Part shown: one piece after another, positions 53,205 through 63,397 of the stretch | Layout of the letters: each line of letters opens with the position of its first letter | Numbering within the stretch: the first letter of the stretch is position 1 | Assembly (NCBI RefSeq): GCF_041449215.1 | Contig: NZ_JBGNFV010000001.1 | Span: 2,807,001-2,871,000, forward strand | Length of the DNA stretch: 64,000 bases | Source: Roseivirga sp. BDSF3-8 | Lineage (GTDB): Bacteria; Bacteroidota; Bacteroidia; Cytophagales; Cyclobacteriaceae | Direction: 5' to 3' | The notes under the pieces: generated by a model | Told to the model about the DNA's origin: nothing | What the model saw: only the letters and a program-made list of their open reading frames with translations | Databases searched by the model: none | Made by a program: the position numbers and the translations under genes

Positions 53205-54170
53205 TTACTTCATAAATCCAGCTATCGCCTCATAGTAAGCCTCTGGGTTTTCTATCCAGGGGTAAGAAGCACTTTCTTCTATAAATTGTAGAGAAGCGTC
53301 TGGAAATGAGTCTGCCAGATTCATGGCATGTTGTTTTCCATTGATGTCAAATTCTCCCTGAACCACTAATACCGGGCTATAAAATCGCATAAGATCATCG
53401 CGTAGATCATATCCGTCAGTTCTCATTTGCCTGATCATATGACTATAGACTTTTTCATTGAACAGCGTGATGTCAATTACTCTATCCTCTAATTCAGACG
53501 CATACTTCTCTTTGTTATGCAATTGAGCAAGAGCAGAAATGCGGAGTAATTCCTGACCCAGCAGTAAGGGATCACCACCATTGCTGAGACTGTCTTTAAT
53601 TTGACCTATCAGATTCCTTTCATAAGGAGACACTTTCTGCACCATACGCGAGCCATAATCCTGAAAGTACCCCATATGTGTGCCTGCCGAGCCACTCAAT
53701 ACCACTTTGTTCACGTGAGAGCCATATTCGGCCATATAAGCCATCGCCAGAATTCCGCCCCATTTATGCCCGAATAAGATGATCTTGTCATCTCCCCTGG
53801 ACTTTCTCAAGTATTCGATATCTTCGACATAGCCCTTCAAAGAAATAGGCTCTGCCTCCATATCACCGGAAAAATTGGCATGCTTTGATTCAGGCACTAC
53901 TGCGGTGTAGCCGTGGTCAGCAAGCGCTTTGCCTACCTCATCCAGGTAGTGGCTGTTCATGCCCGGTCCGTCTGCAAAGAGGTAAATAACCGGGCCTGAG
54001 CCTTGGGTGCGGTAAGACAAGACCTTTCTGCTTTCCTCGTTGGCTACTGATTCGGTAGTCTCTAGGGAAGCATTTGAAGCGAGTAAAGTCTGCTCTTCAT
54101 TTTGGGCCATAGATAGGCCAGGCAGACAGAATAAAGAGAAAGAAAGAATGAAAGTAAAAAAATGGTGCAT
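53205..54170 (-). CDS. Secreted alpha/beta-hydrolase fold protein lacking its catalytic residues
   Basis: The 321-residue protein has a signal peptide (about 1-22, ending in LSMAQ) and a proline-iminopeptidase-like alpha/beta-hydrolase fold. The usual nucleophile elbow G-x-S-x-G reads GHKWGG, with Lys136 (codon AAA) in place of Ser. The usual catalytic His before PW in the C-terminal motif is Ser302 (ASYPWIENP). The oxyanion-hole strip is DGPGMNSHYL where relatives have HGGPG. The fold-defining segments and length are intact. It looks like a pseudoenzyme rather than a decayed gene, since no frameshift or stop is present. It stands alone, so its role, such as ligand binding, is open. Confidence 0.8.
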   Translation of the reverse strand: MHHFFTFILSFSLFCLPGLSMAQNEEQTLLASNASLETTESVANEESRKVLSYRTQGSGPVIYLFADGPGMNSHYLDEVGKALADHGYTAVVPESKHANFSGDMEAEPISLKGYVEDIEYLRKSRGDDKIILFGHKWGGILAMAYMAEYGSHVNKVVLSGSAGTHMGYFQDYGSRMVQKVSPYERNLIGQIKDSLSNGGDPLLLGQELLRISALAQLHNKEKYASELEDRVIDITLFNEKVYSHMIRQMRTDGYDLRDDLMRFYSPVLVVQGEFDINGKQHAMNLADSFPDASLQFIEESASYPWIENPEAYYEAIAGFMK

Positions 54171-54301
54171 TAGATAAAAAAGTTATGATACCCGAAAAAG
54201 GGTAATTTTATAACAAAATTATCTGCCCCATTGATTACAAAAACCCGGAAAAAGTAAGTTGTATTGCCTGAATATCAGGCTATTTATAAAACAGGGGCAT
54301 T

Positions 54302-56437
54302 TCAGCTCATCAGCTGGTAGGTAATTAACGCGCCCACATATGCCATCAGTGTCATATATCCTGTTTGGATAATTGGCCATTTCCAGCTCTTCGTTTCTCT
54401 TTTTACAATGGCAAAGGTACTCATGCACTGCATGGCAAACGCATAAAATACCAGCAGGGAAAAGGCCACCGCCGGGGTATACATAGGGCCTCCGGTACGG
54501 GGGTTGATCTCAGAGCGTAACCTGTCCTGTATGGTGGTAGCATCCTCAAAGTCCTCACCTATGCTATAAATAGTTGCCATAGTGCCTACGAACACCTCCC
54601 TGGCGGCAAATGAGGTTACTAGTGCGATACCGATCTTCCAGTCATAACCAAGTGGCCTGATTACTGGCTCGATAAAATGACCAAACTTGCCCGCAAAGCT
54701 GTGTTCCAGCTTATAGCTCGCTATTCGTACGTCTATCTCATTTTCACTCAGACCTGCAGGTGCCTCGCTGCGTACTACCTCTTCTGCCCTTGCCATTTCT
54801 TCAGCAGGGCCATACGAGGCCAGTACCCATAGCACGATGGATATAGCAAAGATTATTTTACCTGCTTCAAATACGAAGGTTTTTACCCGGTTTAGAATAG
54901 TAAACCCGACGTTTTTCCACCTTGGGCTCCGGTAAGAGGGTAATTCCATTATCAGAAATCCCGTAGCCTCATGCTTCATGACCCACTTCATCAGTACAGC
55001 CGTAATCAATGCCCCGACTACACCAAGCATGTAGAGGCCCAGCAGTACTATACCCTGTAGATTAAGTACTCCAAAATAGGTGGTGTCGGGTACCACCAGT
55101 GCTATAAGTATAGCATATACGGGCAACCTGGCACTGCAGGTCATAAAGGGTGTGACAAAGATGGTTATCAGTCTGTCGCGGGTGCTTTCGATTGTGCGGG
55201 CCGCCATTATAGCTGGTACAGCGCAGGCCACACCGGATAGCATGGGTACCACACTCCGTCCATTAAGGCCAAACTTGCGCATGATTTTATCCATCAGGAA
55301 TACCACACGCGCCATATAGCCGGACTCCTCCAGTAAGGCGATGAAGGCAAAAAGAAGAGCTATCTGAGGGATAAATATTACGATACCCCCTATGCCGGGA
55401 ATAATACCTTCTGCAAGTAGATCCGTAAGCGGGCCTGCCGGGAAGTACTGTTTTACCAGTCCACTGCCCTCCGAGAATATCAGGTCGATAAAATCCATGG
55501 GTATGGTGGCCCATGCGAATATAGCCTGGAAGATCAGGAAGAGAACAACGGTAAAAATAAGGTAGCCGAAGATTTTATGCGTAAGCACCTTATCCAGCTT
55601 GTCCGAGAAGGAAGGCTTTTCCTCTTTCTCCTCAGGCCAGCGTACGGCCTCTTTCAACATATTATTGATCTTGGCGTAGCGCTGGGTGGTTTCCTGCGCC
55701 TGAGCCTCCTTCTTGTTAAAGCCATAAAGGTCATTCCAGCCCAGGATACGGCTCCTAAGGTCAGGATCGATCCAAGTATTCTGTTCAGCCTGCATCGCCA
55801 TCTGGTATCCCTGGTAAGGGTTTTCCAGGCCACAGGCTTCATTTATTTTTTCCAGTACGGGAGAAGATGTGCCGTTGGGCACCCAGAAAAGACGGCTGGG
55901 ACTTGGTATCTCTGTAGTCAGTAAGTGCTTTAGCTTATCGATGCCTGTTCCTTTGCGCGCGTTCATTTTCAGCACAGGGATACCCAGCATTTTGCCCAGG
56001 TAGGCTTCATTGACGAAGATACCCAGGTCTTCAGCAATGTCCACCATGTTTAGGACCAGCACCACCGGTACCCCCAGGTCATATATTTGTGAGAACAGCA
56101 GCATATTTCTGCGCAGGTTCGTCACGTCCGCTACCACCACAGCAATATCCGGTTTCACAGTGGCATCGCTACCGCTCAATACCTCAAATACCACACGCTC
56201 ATCGGCCGAACGGGGGTAAATGCTGTAAGTGCCGGGGAGATCGATTATTTCTGCTTTGGTTTGCGCATCAAGGCGGAGAGAGCCGGTCTTTTTGTCTACC
56301 GTAACACCCGGGAAGTTGCCTACCTTCTGATTTAGCCCGGTAAGGTGATTGAATAAGCTGGATTTACCGGAGTTGGGATTCCCGATAAGAGCTACCTTTA
56401 ACTTCCTTTCGCCTTTCTCCGCTATTGTTTCCTTCAT
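54302..56437 (-). CDS. feoB: Ferrous iron transporter FeoB
   Basis: The 711-residue protein has an N-terminal GTPase domain with G1 GNPNSGKS (19-26), the DLPGTYSIYP region (G3) and NMVD (G4). It is followed by a helical regulatory stretch and about ten membrane helices with the two Gate motifs (SGVACAVPAIMAART near the first and LVTSFAAREVFVGT near the second). It moves Fe2+ into the cytoplasm. No FeoA or FeoC gene lies next to it and no FeoA domain is fused. A phylum-type promoter with exact spacing lies upstream at 56500-56530, about 60 bases from the start. Confidence 0.95.
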   Translation of the reverse strand: MKETIAEKGERKLKVALIGNPNSGKSSLFNHLTGLNQKVGNFPGVTVDKKTGSLRLDAQTKAEIIDLPGTYSIYPRSADERVVFEVLSGSDATVKPDIAVVVADVTNLRRNMLLFSQIYDLGVPVVLVLNMVDIAEDLGIFVNEAYLGKMLGIPVLKMNARKGTGIDKLKHLLTTEIPSPSRLFWVPNGTSSPVLEKINEACGLENPYQGYQMAMQAEQNTWIDPDLRSRILGWNDLYGFNKKEAQAQETTQRYAKINNMLKEAVRWPEEKEEKPSFSDKLDKVLTHKIFGYLIFTVVLFLIFQAIFAWATIPMDFIDLIFSEGSGLVKQYFPAGPLTDLLAEGIIPGIGGIVIFIPQIALLFAFIALLEESGYMARVVFLMDKIMRKFGLNGRSVVPMLSGVACAVPAIMAARTIESTRDRLITIFVTPFMTCSARLPVYAILIALVVPDTTYFGVLNLQGIVLLGLYMLGVVGALITAVLMKWVMKHEATGFLIMELPSYRSPRWKNVGFTILNRVKTFVFEAGKIIFAISIVLWVLASYGPAEEMARAEEVVRSEAPAGLSENEIDVRIASYKLEHSFAGKFGHFIEPVIRPLGYDWKIGIALVTSFAAREVFVGTMATIYSIGEDFEDATTIQDRLRSEINPRTGGPMYTPAVAFSLLVFYAFAMQCMSTFAIVKRETKSWKWPIIQTGYMTLMAYVGALITYQLMS

Positions 56438-56499
56438 AATACGTGTACGGTACAGAAGCGCCCCGGCACGCGGGGTAAAACGCTGCGCATATTCACCTA

Positions 56500-56530
56500 C
56501 AAACCTACTACTATTTAGAATTAGTTCAAA
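56500..56530 (-). promoter_or_regulatory. Bacteroidota-type promoter for feoB
   Basis: On the minus strand TTTG (56527-56530) and TAGGTTTG (56500-56507) are separated by exactly 19 bases, the consensus spacing. The start codon of feoB lies about 60 bases downstream. Confidence 0.8.
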
Positions 56531-56677
56531 TTAAAGTCACTATAAAGGGACACATCCTTTTCAGAGGCCTGAAAAGCAATTTTTCTTCCTTTCCTTGCCA
56601 AAAAATCATTTATTTTGTCGCCACACCCAATTAGCGCTGTCTCCGGGCAGCCATTTTGGTAAACAAAGAAAGGCATT

Positions 56678-58186
56678 ATGCGCAACGATACGATCAGAGA
56701 TGTTTTTATATATAACTCCCTGACCAGGAGCAAGGAGAAGTTTGAACCTATAAATGAAGGGCTTGTGGGACTATACGTTTGCGGCCCTACTGTTTATGGT
56801 GATCCTCACCTGGGGCACGCGCGTAGTGCGATTACCTTTGATATTGTTCGCCGGTACCTCGCTTTTTTAGGCTACAGGGTACGCCATGTGCGTAATGTGA
56901 CTGATGTAGGGCACCTCGAAGATGAGCTTAGCGGGTCAGGTGAAGACCGCATCAGTAAAAAAGCCAAGCTTGAAAAGCTGGAGCCTATGGAAATAGCCCA
57001 CTCCTATACGCTCAGCTATCGCGCGTCTATGGATAAGCTTAATAACCTGCCCCCAAGCATTGAACCAACTGCCACCGGGCATATACAGGAGCAGATCGAT
57101 ATCATCGAAAAGATACTGCAAAATGGCTATGCCTATGAAGTGAATGGATCCGTGTATTTCGATCTGAAAAAATATACTGATTCACACGAATACGGAAAGC
57201 TTAGTGGTAAGGTGCTTGACGACCTGGTTGTGGGTACCCGCGAAACGGAAGGGCTTGATGAAAAACGCAGCCCCTTTGATTTTGCTCTCTGGAAAAAAGC
57301 TAAACCTGAGCATATCATGCGATGGAAGAGCCCCTGGAGCGTAGGGTTTCCAGGCTGGCACCTTGAGTGTACGGCTATGAGTACCAAATATCTGGGTAAC
57401 CCCTTTGACATCCACGGCGGCGGTATGGATCTGCAGTTTCCACACCACGAGGCAGAGATTGCACAGAATGTATGTGCTACCGGTGAAAGCCCGGTAAACT
57501 ATTGGATGCATAATAATATGGTGACAATAGACCAGCAAAAGATGGCTAAGTCTCTGGGAAACTTCATCAACCTTGAGGAGTTCTTTACCGGTGATCACGA
57601 GAAGCTGGAGCAGGCCTATACACCTATGACTGTACGGTTTTTTCTGTTGCAGGCCCATTATCGCAGCACCATAGATTTTAGTAACGAGGCCCTCAAGGCG
57701 GCTGAAAAAGGCTACAAACGGCTGATGAACTCCCTTAAAAATGTAAGGGCTATGGAATATGCCGGTAAGGGAGAGCCTGACAAGGCATGGCAGGAAAAGA
57801 TTTCCAAGAGCATACAGGACTGCTACACTCATATGAGTGATGACTTCAATACAGCCAGAGCACTGGCGTCATTATATGAGCTTACCTCCTTTTTTAATGA
57901 AGTACATGCCGGTAAGCTGCAACCTGCTGTGCTTGGTAAAGACCTGTTCGAGAAAGCCAGAGCTACTTTCGATGGTATGATAACGGACGTGATGGGACTG
58001 TTGCCTGAAGACGGTGGAGGGGAGAAGCGATTAGAAGGTACCGTAGAGCTGCTCATTGAACTTCGCAAGAAGGCTAAGGAAGAGAAGAACTACGATGTGA
58101 GCGATCATATCCGTGATGAACTTAAGAACCTTGGCATACAATTAAAGGATGAAAAAGGGGGCGGTACTACATTTACACTTGACTGA
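56678..58186 (+). CDS. cysS: Cysteinyl-tRNA synthetase
   Basis: The 502-residue protein has the class I synthetase signatures: HIGH-like GDPHLGHAR near residue 45, and KMAKSLGNF (KMSKS) near residue 290. The CysRS zinc ligands are present, for example Cys in VCGPTVYGD, Cys in HLECTAMS, and His in [13 protein letters not shown]. The C-terminal DALR-like helix bundle is complete. It charges tRNA(Cys) with cysteine in the cytoplasm. The gene is divergent from feoB and ends before an intrinsic terminator. Length is slightly above the usual 460-470, mainly at the C-terminus. Confidence 0.97.
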   Translation: MRNDTIRDVFIYNSLTRSKEKFEPINEGLVGLYVCGPTVYGDPHLGHARSAITFDIVRRYLAFLGYRVRHVRNVTDVGHLEDELSGSGEDRISKKAKLEKLEPMEIAHSYTLSYRASMDKLNNLPPSIEPTATGHIQEQIDIIEKILQNGYAYEVNGSVYFDLKKYTDSHEYGKLSGKVLDDLVVGTRETEGLDEKRSPFDFALWKKAKPEHIMRWKSPWSVGFPGWHLECTAMSTKYLGNPFDIHGGGMDLQFPHHEAEIAQNVCATGESPVNYWMHNNMVTIDQQKMAKSLGNFINLEEFFTGDHEKLEQAYTPMTVRFFLLQAHYRSTIDFSNEALKAAEKGYKRLMNSLKNVRAMEYAGKGEPDKAWQEKISKSIQDCYTHMSDDFNTARALASLYELTSFFNEVHAGKLQPAVLGKDLFEKARATFDGMITDVMGLLPEDGGGEKRLEGTVELLIELRKKAKEEKNYDVSDHIRDELKNLGIQLKDEKGGGTTFTLD

Positions 58187-58782
58187 GTCGGGAAGTGAAA
58201 TGCTGGGTTTACATGACAGAAAATTATGTCCTTAATGTACTGAACAGTAAGTAATAAGTGGGAAAAAGTTAATTTATACTTCAGCTTATTACATAATTTG
58301 ACATGTAAAAAAGCCCGGGAAGCAATTAGCCTGCTACCGGGCTTTTATTTTCTCTTCATGGTTTCGTTCAAAACACCTTCCCGATTTTTCTGAAATGGGT
58401 ATGGTGAAGAAAAGTTTCATGGATTAATCTTATTAATTAACACTGTTATTTTAAAGAATTGGCTATCAGAAGTGTAAAGGCGGTTGTTGTGTGCCTCATA
58501 CTTCAGGGTAATTTCAAAATAGTAGTATCCTGTTTTACTATTCTAATATTCGCTATCTGGTATTTGATTCCCGGTTTCCAGATCGCTTATTTTGCAACTT
58601 GATATTGTGATATTGTTTTAGCGCTGCGCTTCTTTTTTATGCTGTGAAAAAGTGCGGCACTTTTGCGGAAATGCTACACGATACAAGCCTATGCCTCATT
58701 TGGTTGGGTATTTTATCCCGATTTGTGTCTTTTTGTATTTCCGGCCCGGTTGAATTTACCGGGAGCCTAAAAACTTGACCTA
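58187..58782. other. Gene-free stretch between cysS and the M23 peptidase gene
   Basis: The first part holds the cysS terminator. The remaining AT-rich sequence holds no supportable gene, and no full phylum-type promoter could be matched before 58783. Confidence 0.6.
58309..58346 (+). terminator. Terminator of cysS
   Basis: AAAAGCCCGG/CCGGGCTTTT, ten perfect pairs with an 18-base loop and a T-rich end. Confidence 0.85.
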
Positions 58783-59763
58783 ATGGCTCGAATAAAATAC
58801 TACTACAATACTGAGACGTGCCGTTACGAACGCGTTCAAACCAGAACCTCCGACATCATTTTCAATGTGCTGGGGATACTGATTCTGTGTGGTTTTTTCG
58901 GATTCATCAGTTTTGCTGTTTACATGCGCTTTTTTGATTCCCCGAAAGAAGCCAGGCTGAAGGAAGAACTCCAGGAGATGGCCTTTTACTACCAGAAGCT
59001 CGAAAAAGAGGTCTCCTCTATGGATAAAAAAATGGTAGACCTGCAGCAGCGTGATGACAATGTTTACCGTACTATTTTCGGGGTAGATCCTTTGCCCGGT
59101 GAAACCCGGCAGATGGGTGTTGGTGGTGTGGATCGATACAAAGCACTCAAGGCTAGCCGTTTGTCTGATAAAGAAATGATCCTGAGTCTTAGTAAGTCAG
59201 TAGACGAGTTAAAGCGTAAGGCCACAGTCCAGCACAAGTCATATGACGATATCATGAAACTTGCAATGAACAAGGACAAGATGTGGGCTTCCATACCTGC
59301 CATACAGCCTATCAGTAATAAAGAGCTTACCCGACTTAGTAGCGGCTTTGGTTATAGAATACATCCTATTTATAAAGTAAAGAAACTTCATACCGGCATT
59401 GATTTTTCGGCTCCTACCGGCACGCCAATCTATGCAACGGCAGATGGTAAGGTAGTAAAGCTTAGAAACGCTAAAACCGGCTATGGTAAGGAAATCGAAA
59501 TCGATCATGGGTATGGCTTTAAGACCAAGTATGCCCACATGAATGATTTCAATGTGAAAAGAGGGCAGACTGTTAAACGTGGCGAATGCATAGGCTACGT
59601 AGGTAGTACAGGTACCAGCACCGCCCCTCACCTTCACTACGAAGTAATGAAGCAAGGGAAGAAGATTAACCCTATGCACTACTTCTTCGGTGACCTGAAT
59701 GCTGAAGAGTATGAGAAAGTTGTCGAGCTGGCCACTATTGAAAACCAGTCACTGGGAGGCTGA
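58783..59763 (+). CDS. M23-family peptidoglycan endopeptidase, membrane-anchored
   Basis: The 326-residue protein has a membrane helix at about 28-50 (FNVLGILILCGFFGFISFA), a coiled-coil stretch at about 60-165, and a C-terminal M23 domain (about 185-305). The metal ligands are His and Asp in LHTGIDFSAP and His of HLHYE. LytM-type enzymes cut crosslinks of peptidoglycan, and the coiled coil is often found in activators or in cell-division and elongation proteins. All metal ligands are intact, so it should be active. Its own terminator lies at 59817-59843 and no partner gene is next to it. Confidence 0.9.
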   Translation: MARIKYYYNTETCRYERVQTRTSDIIFNVLGILILCGFFGFISFAVYMRFFDSPKEARLKEELQEMAFYYQKLEKEVSSMDKKMVDLQQRDDNVYRTIFGVDPLPGETRQMGVGGVDRYKALKASRLSDKEMILSLSKSVDELKRKATVQHKSYDDIMKLAMNKDKMWASIPAIQPISNKELTRLSSGFGYRIHPIYKVKKLHTGIDFSAPTGTPIYATADGKVVKLRNAKTGYGKEIEIDHGYGFKTKYAHMNDFNVKRGQTVKRGECIGYVGSTGTSTAPHLHYEVMKQGKKINPMHYFFGDLNAEEYEKVVELATIENQSLGG

Positions 59764-59816
59764 TCGACTCAGGCGGATGTGAATAAGATTTGAACCTTAT
59801 TGTTATGGACATACGA

Positions 59817-59843
59817 AAACCTGCTCTGCGGAGCAGGTTTTTT
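59817..59843. terminator. Bidirectional terminator
   Basis: A ten-pair stem AAACCTGCTC/GAGCAGGTTT (59817-59826 with 59831-59840) with loop TGCG runs into TTTT. It serves the M23 gene and, on the other strand, the large oxidoreductase gene. Confidence 0.9.
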
Positions 59844-62785
59844 TATTGTGCCAGTGCCTGCCACAGTACTTCCACCGGGTGCAGTGCCACCCGGTCCGTA
59901 CCGTCCTTGATCTGATGGCGGCAGCTCGTACCCGGCGCGCATACGATAGCTTCTGCAGGGGTGTCCCTCACAGCCGGAAAGAGTACCAGCTCACCGATAC
60001 TCATACTCAGGTCATAATGCTCCTTCTCATAGCCGAAGCTACCGGCCATGCCGCAGCAGCCGCTTGGTATCAGGCGTACTTCATATCCGGCAGGAAGAGT
60101 TAAGGCCTTTTTGCTAAAGACCAGGCTACTCAGTGCCTTTTGATGACAGTGACCATGCAGGCGAACCAGTCGCTTCTCCGTTATAAACTGTTCCGGGGTA
60201 ATATTCCCTGCCTCACGCTCAGCGGCGATGAATTCTTCAAACAGTAATGACACCTCGGCCAGGGCAGTCGCCTTAGCACGCATATCTTCCGGCACAAGTG
60301 AGAGATATTCATCCCTCAGCGTAAGCAGGGCAGAGGGTTCTATACCTATTACAGGGATGCCTTGTTCTGCCAGGCCAGCAAGGGCATTCACATTTTTAAT
60401 GGCTATTTCCTTTGCATCGCGAAGCAACCCCTTACTTATCCATGTCCTGCCGCTTTCTTCATGCTCAGGCATCAGCACTTTGTAACCAAGCCGGGTTAGT
60501 AGCCTGAGGGCCGTTTGCCCCACGGGTACGTCGTTAAAGTTGGTAAATTCATCACAGAAAATGGCAACTTCCTTAACAGGTCTGGCAGGCTGTGCAGGTG
60601 CATGATCGTTAAACCACTTTCGCAGAGTGGTTTGATGAAGCGGAGGGAGCGACCGGCTAGGGTGAAATCCGGCAAGCTTCCGAAATATCCCGCCAGTGAA
60701 TTTATTGCCAACCAGGAAATTATAGGCGCCCGGGAAGATACTCGCCAGGTCATTGCCCTTTGTGTAGTTAGCTACCAGCCTACTACGAAATGGCACCCCA
60801 TGCACATCATAATGCTGCTGCAGGTATTCAGCCTTCATCTTACCTACATCCACATTGCTGGGGCACTCAGCCTTGCAGCCTTTGCAGGAAAGGCACAGGT
60901 CCATCACTTCACCGATCTTCTTATCTGCAAATGGATTTCCCTCCGCCTGGGTAAGAACTTCTCTCAATATATTAGCCCTGGCACGGGTAGTATCCTTCTC
61001 ATTATGCGTAGCCATGTAGCTTGGGCACATGGTGCCCCCCGTCAGGTGCGTTTTCCGGCAATCACCGCTGCCATTGCAGAGCTCTGCGGCACGTTGTATG
61101 CCATCCGCCTCGCTAAAGTCAAACACCGTTTCAAAATGTGGAGTCTTCTGTCCCGGCCAGTAGCGCAGGCTCTCATTCATAGGCGGAGTATCCACGATCT
61201 TGTTCGGGTTAAAGATATGCTCCGGATCCCAGACATTCTTCACTTCTTCCACAAGAGCGTAATTTTCATCACCGATCATAAACCGGAGAAATTCCCCCCT
61301 CAGGCGGCCATCGCCATGTTCGCCACTCAGAGATCCGCGATACTTTTTTACCAGGGTGGCAATCTCCTCCAGGATTTTATGAAAAAGCCTGTTTCCCTCA
61401 TGTGTTTTTAGATCCAGAATAGGGCGAAGGTGCAGCTCTCCGGACCCTGCATGCGCGTAGTGCACACAGTAAAGGCCGTGCTTTTCAAGAATTATGTTGA
61501 AATCTGCAATGTAGGCCGGCAGATCATTCACATCTACAGCCGTATCCTCGATTACCGGCGCAGGCTTGGCATCCCCCTTAATATTACTGAGCAGCCCCAG
61601 CCCTGCTTTACGAAGATTCCAGGCGCGCGCTGTTTTTTCCCCAAATAAGAGCGGGAAGTGGTAGCCAAGGCCTGCCTCACGCATGTCCCCTTCCATTTCT
61701 GCCACCACCTGTCTCACCTCCTCTTCTGTCTCCTTACTGATTTCCACCATCAGTATTGCCCCCGGTTCACCTTCTACAAAAAACCGGTTTTGCCGCTGCT
61801 CAATGTTTGCCTTAGTGCATTCCAGTATATATGCGTCCATCAGCTCGCTGGCAGACGGGTTATACTTCAGGGCAATGAGGTTGGCCCGCAATGCCTCATC
61901 CACATTATTGAAGTGTACGCAGCAAAGCCCTTGTGTAGCCGGAGGCAGAGGGTCTGCATGTACCTTTATTTCCGTCACCAATGCCAGCGTTCCTTCCGAG
62001 CCAGCCAGTAGCTTACAGAAGTTAAAGGGCTCATCAGTATCAACAAAGGGAGAAGCCTCCATAAGCAAATCCAGTGCGTAGCCCGTATTTCTCCTCGGTA
62101 TGGATGGTTTAGGAAAGGCCTCAATGATTCGGTTCCGGTTACCTTCATCACTGAACATATCCCTGGCCGATAGATACAATTTCGTTTCAAGGGCCTCCTC
62201 AGGGCCATTACACTTAGCCTCAAACTCCCTGTTGGTGAGAGGCCCAAAGGTCACTTCCGACCCATCACTAAGGAGTGCTTTCACCTCCAGCAGGTGGTCA
62301 CGCACACTGCCATACACCACCGAGTTAGCCCCACAGCTGTTATTCCCCAGCATGCCACCTATCATGGCACGGTTAGCCGTGGAAGTCTCCGGCCCGAAGA
62401 ACAGGCCATGCTCTTTCAGAGCCATGTTCAGCTCATTACGGATCACTCCAGGCTGCAGCCTCACCCAACCTTCTTCTTTGTTTATTTCCAGGATACGGGT
62501 AAAGTGCTTAGAGATGTCCACCACTATCCCTGACCCTACTACCTGCCCGGCCAGTGATGTGCCTGCCGCGCGGGGTATGAGTGAAACCTTGTGCTTTCGG
62601 GCAAAACGTATCAGTTTATTGAGATCTTCTTCCGATTTTGGAATGGCCACGGCCAGTGGCAGTTCGCGGTATGCCGAGGCATCGGTGGCATACAGTATCC
62701 GCATGGTATCGTCAAAATAGAAGTCGCCCTCCAGCTCCTGGCTGAGTGAGCTAAGGGATTGGTGTATAGATTTTTCGGCCATCAC
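59843..62785 (-). CDS. FAD-linked oxidase/Fe-S oxidoreductase fusion (YdiJ-like D-lactate or glycolate dehydrogenase type)
   Basis: The 980-residue protein joins three parts. First is a PP-loop FAD-binding domain (about 40-220, with VSLIPRAAGTSLAGQVVGSG and MIGGMLGNNSCGANSV), then a FAD oxidase C-terminal domain (about 270-510, with GSGELHLRP and SGEHGDGR). The last is a 4Fe-4S pair and two CCG cysteine-rich domains, seen in LCLSCKGCKAECPSNVDV, HGHCHQKAL and PSGCCGMAGS. This is the GlcD-GlcF-like fusion (YdiJ) that oxidises 2-hydroxyacids and feeds electrons to the respiratory chain. Substrate, such as D-lactate or another 2-hydroxy acid, is not clear. The start at 62785 is good. Confidence 0.9.
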   Translation of the reverse strand: MMAEKSIHQSLSSLSQELEGDFYFDDTMRILYATDASAYRELPLAVAIPKSEEDLNKLIRFARKHKVSLIPRAAGTSLAGQVVGSGIVVDISKHFTRILEINKEEGWVRLQPGVIRNELNMALKEHGLFFGPETSTANRAMIGGMLGNNSCGANSVVYGSVRDHLLEVKALLSDGSEVTFGPLTNREFEAKCNGPEEALETKLYLSARDMFSDEGNRNRIIEAFPKPSIPRRNTGYALDLLMEASPFVDTDEPFNFCKLLAGSEGTLALVTEIKVHADPLPPATQGLCCVHFNNVDEALRANLIALKYNPSASELMDAYILECTKANIEQRQNRFFVEGEPGAILMVEISKETEEEVRQVVAEMEGDMREAGLGYHFPLLFGEKTARAWNLRKAGLGLLSNIKGDAKPAPVIEDTAVDVNDLPAYIADFNIILEKHGLYCVHYAHAGSGELHLRPILDLKTHEGNRLFHKILEEIATLVKKYRGSLSGEHGDGRLRGEFLRFMIGDENYALVEEVKNVWDPEHIFNPNKIVDTPPMNESLRYWPGQKTPHFETVFDFSEADGIQRAAELCNGSGDCRKTHLTGGTMCPSYMATHNEKDTTRARANILREVLTQAEGNPFADKKIGEVMDLCLSCKGCKAECPSNVDVGKMKAEYLQQHYDVHGVPFRSRLVANYTKGNDLASIFPGAYNFLVGNKFTGGIFRKLAGFHPSRSLPPLHQTTLRKWFNDHAPAQPARPVKEVAIFCDEFTNFNDVPVGQTALRLLTRLGYKVLMPEHEESGRTWISKGLLRDAKEIAIKNVNALAGLAEQGIPVIGIEPSALLTLRDEYLSLVPEDMRAKATALAEVSLLFEEFIAAEREAGNITPEQFITEKRLVRLHGHCHQKALSSLVFSKKALTLPAGYEVRLIPSGCCGMAGSFGYEKEHYDLSMSIGELVLFPAVRDTPAEAIVCAPGTSCRHQIKDGTDRVALHPVEVLWQALAQ

Positions 62786-62975
62786 TCCAAAACTCGCAAA
62801 TTCCAGGCAATGTTGAAATCAATTTCGTCCGATAATGTCAAGGGAGGTGTACGATTTTGGTACACTATTTTTGCTATAACCCCTCTTTAATCACGTCCAA
62901 GGCCTTTTTTGCCTTTTGGCACGTTGCTTGGCTATAGATACATACCCAAGGTCAAGAACTCAAAACATTACGATT

Positions 62976-63320
62976 ATGAATACCCTGAAACTCTTCTTCT
63001 CTTCTAAAGTCAATTTGCTTAGCGTAATAATCTTACTTGTCGTAAGCCTCAGTTCATTCGCTCATTCTAAAAAGGGTGGAACAGAACTCAAAGCTTCTTC
63101 TGAAGTATACGCGCTTACCGGTGAGTTTATCGACGGCCTGTCTGGCCCTGAGGCAGAAAGTAAACACACCTACCGGTTTGTAGACGCTGAAGGCAACGTC
63201 CAAAGCGAAATGATAGTAGCCGAAAGGGAGGCACTGGAGCAAAAAGAGTTGCAGAGGCTGCTGCTGAACAGTGATAAGCTTTTCAGCAGCCAGGGAACAT
63301 CATACTACCTAATCGACTAA
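62976..63320 (+). CDS. Small secreted protein (114 aa)
   Basis: The ATG at 62976 is chosen because the next 30 residues (MNTLKLFFSSKVNLLSVIIL, then LVVSLSSFAHS) form a good signal peptide; the open frame starts 20 codons further up without one. The mature part is about 84 residues, soluble and charged (ALTGEFIDGLSGPEAESKHT, then MIVAEREALEQKELQRLLLN). I do not recognise a family. It is likely to be in the periplasm. The gene is followed by an intrinsic terminator after about 45 bases and stands alone, divergent from the FAD/Fe-S oxidoreductase. Confidence 0.6.
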   Translation: MNTLKLFFSSKVNLLSVIILLVVSLSSFAHSKKGGTELKASSEVYALTGEFIDGLSGPEAESKHTYRFVDAEGNVQSEMIVAEREALEQKELQRLLLNSDKLFSSQGTSYYLID

Positions 63321-63366
63321 CATCTGGCATTTAACGCAGTCGTGACACTGTTTATTTGGTTGAAAA

Positions 63367-63397
63367 GCGGCCCGCCATCTGGCGGGCCATTTTTTTT
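63367..63397. terminator. Terminator of the small secreted protein gene
   Basis: GGCCCGCC/GGCGGGCC eight-pair perfect stem with ATCT loop, followed by a run of T. It also lies at the 3' end of the next, minus-strand gene. Confidence 0.9.

Noticed and set aside
54266-54280. Six-pair hairpin GCCTGA/TCAGGC after feoB as terminator
   Set aside because: The stem is short and there is no T-tract on the right strand.
54219-54428. 69-codon frame over the feoB 3' end
   Set aside because: Mostly an antisense-frame shadow of FeoB, no independent support.
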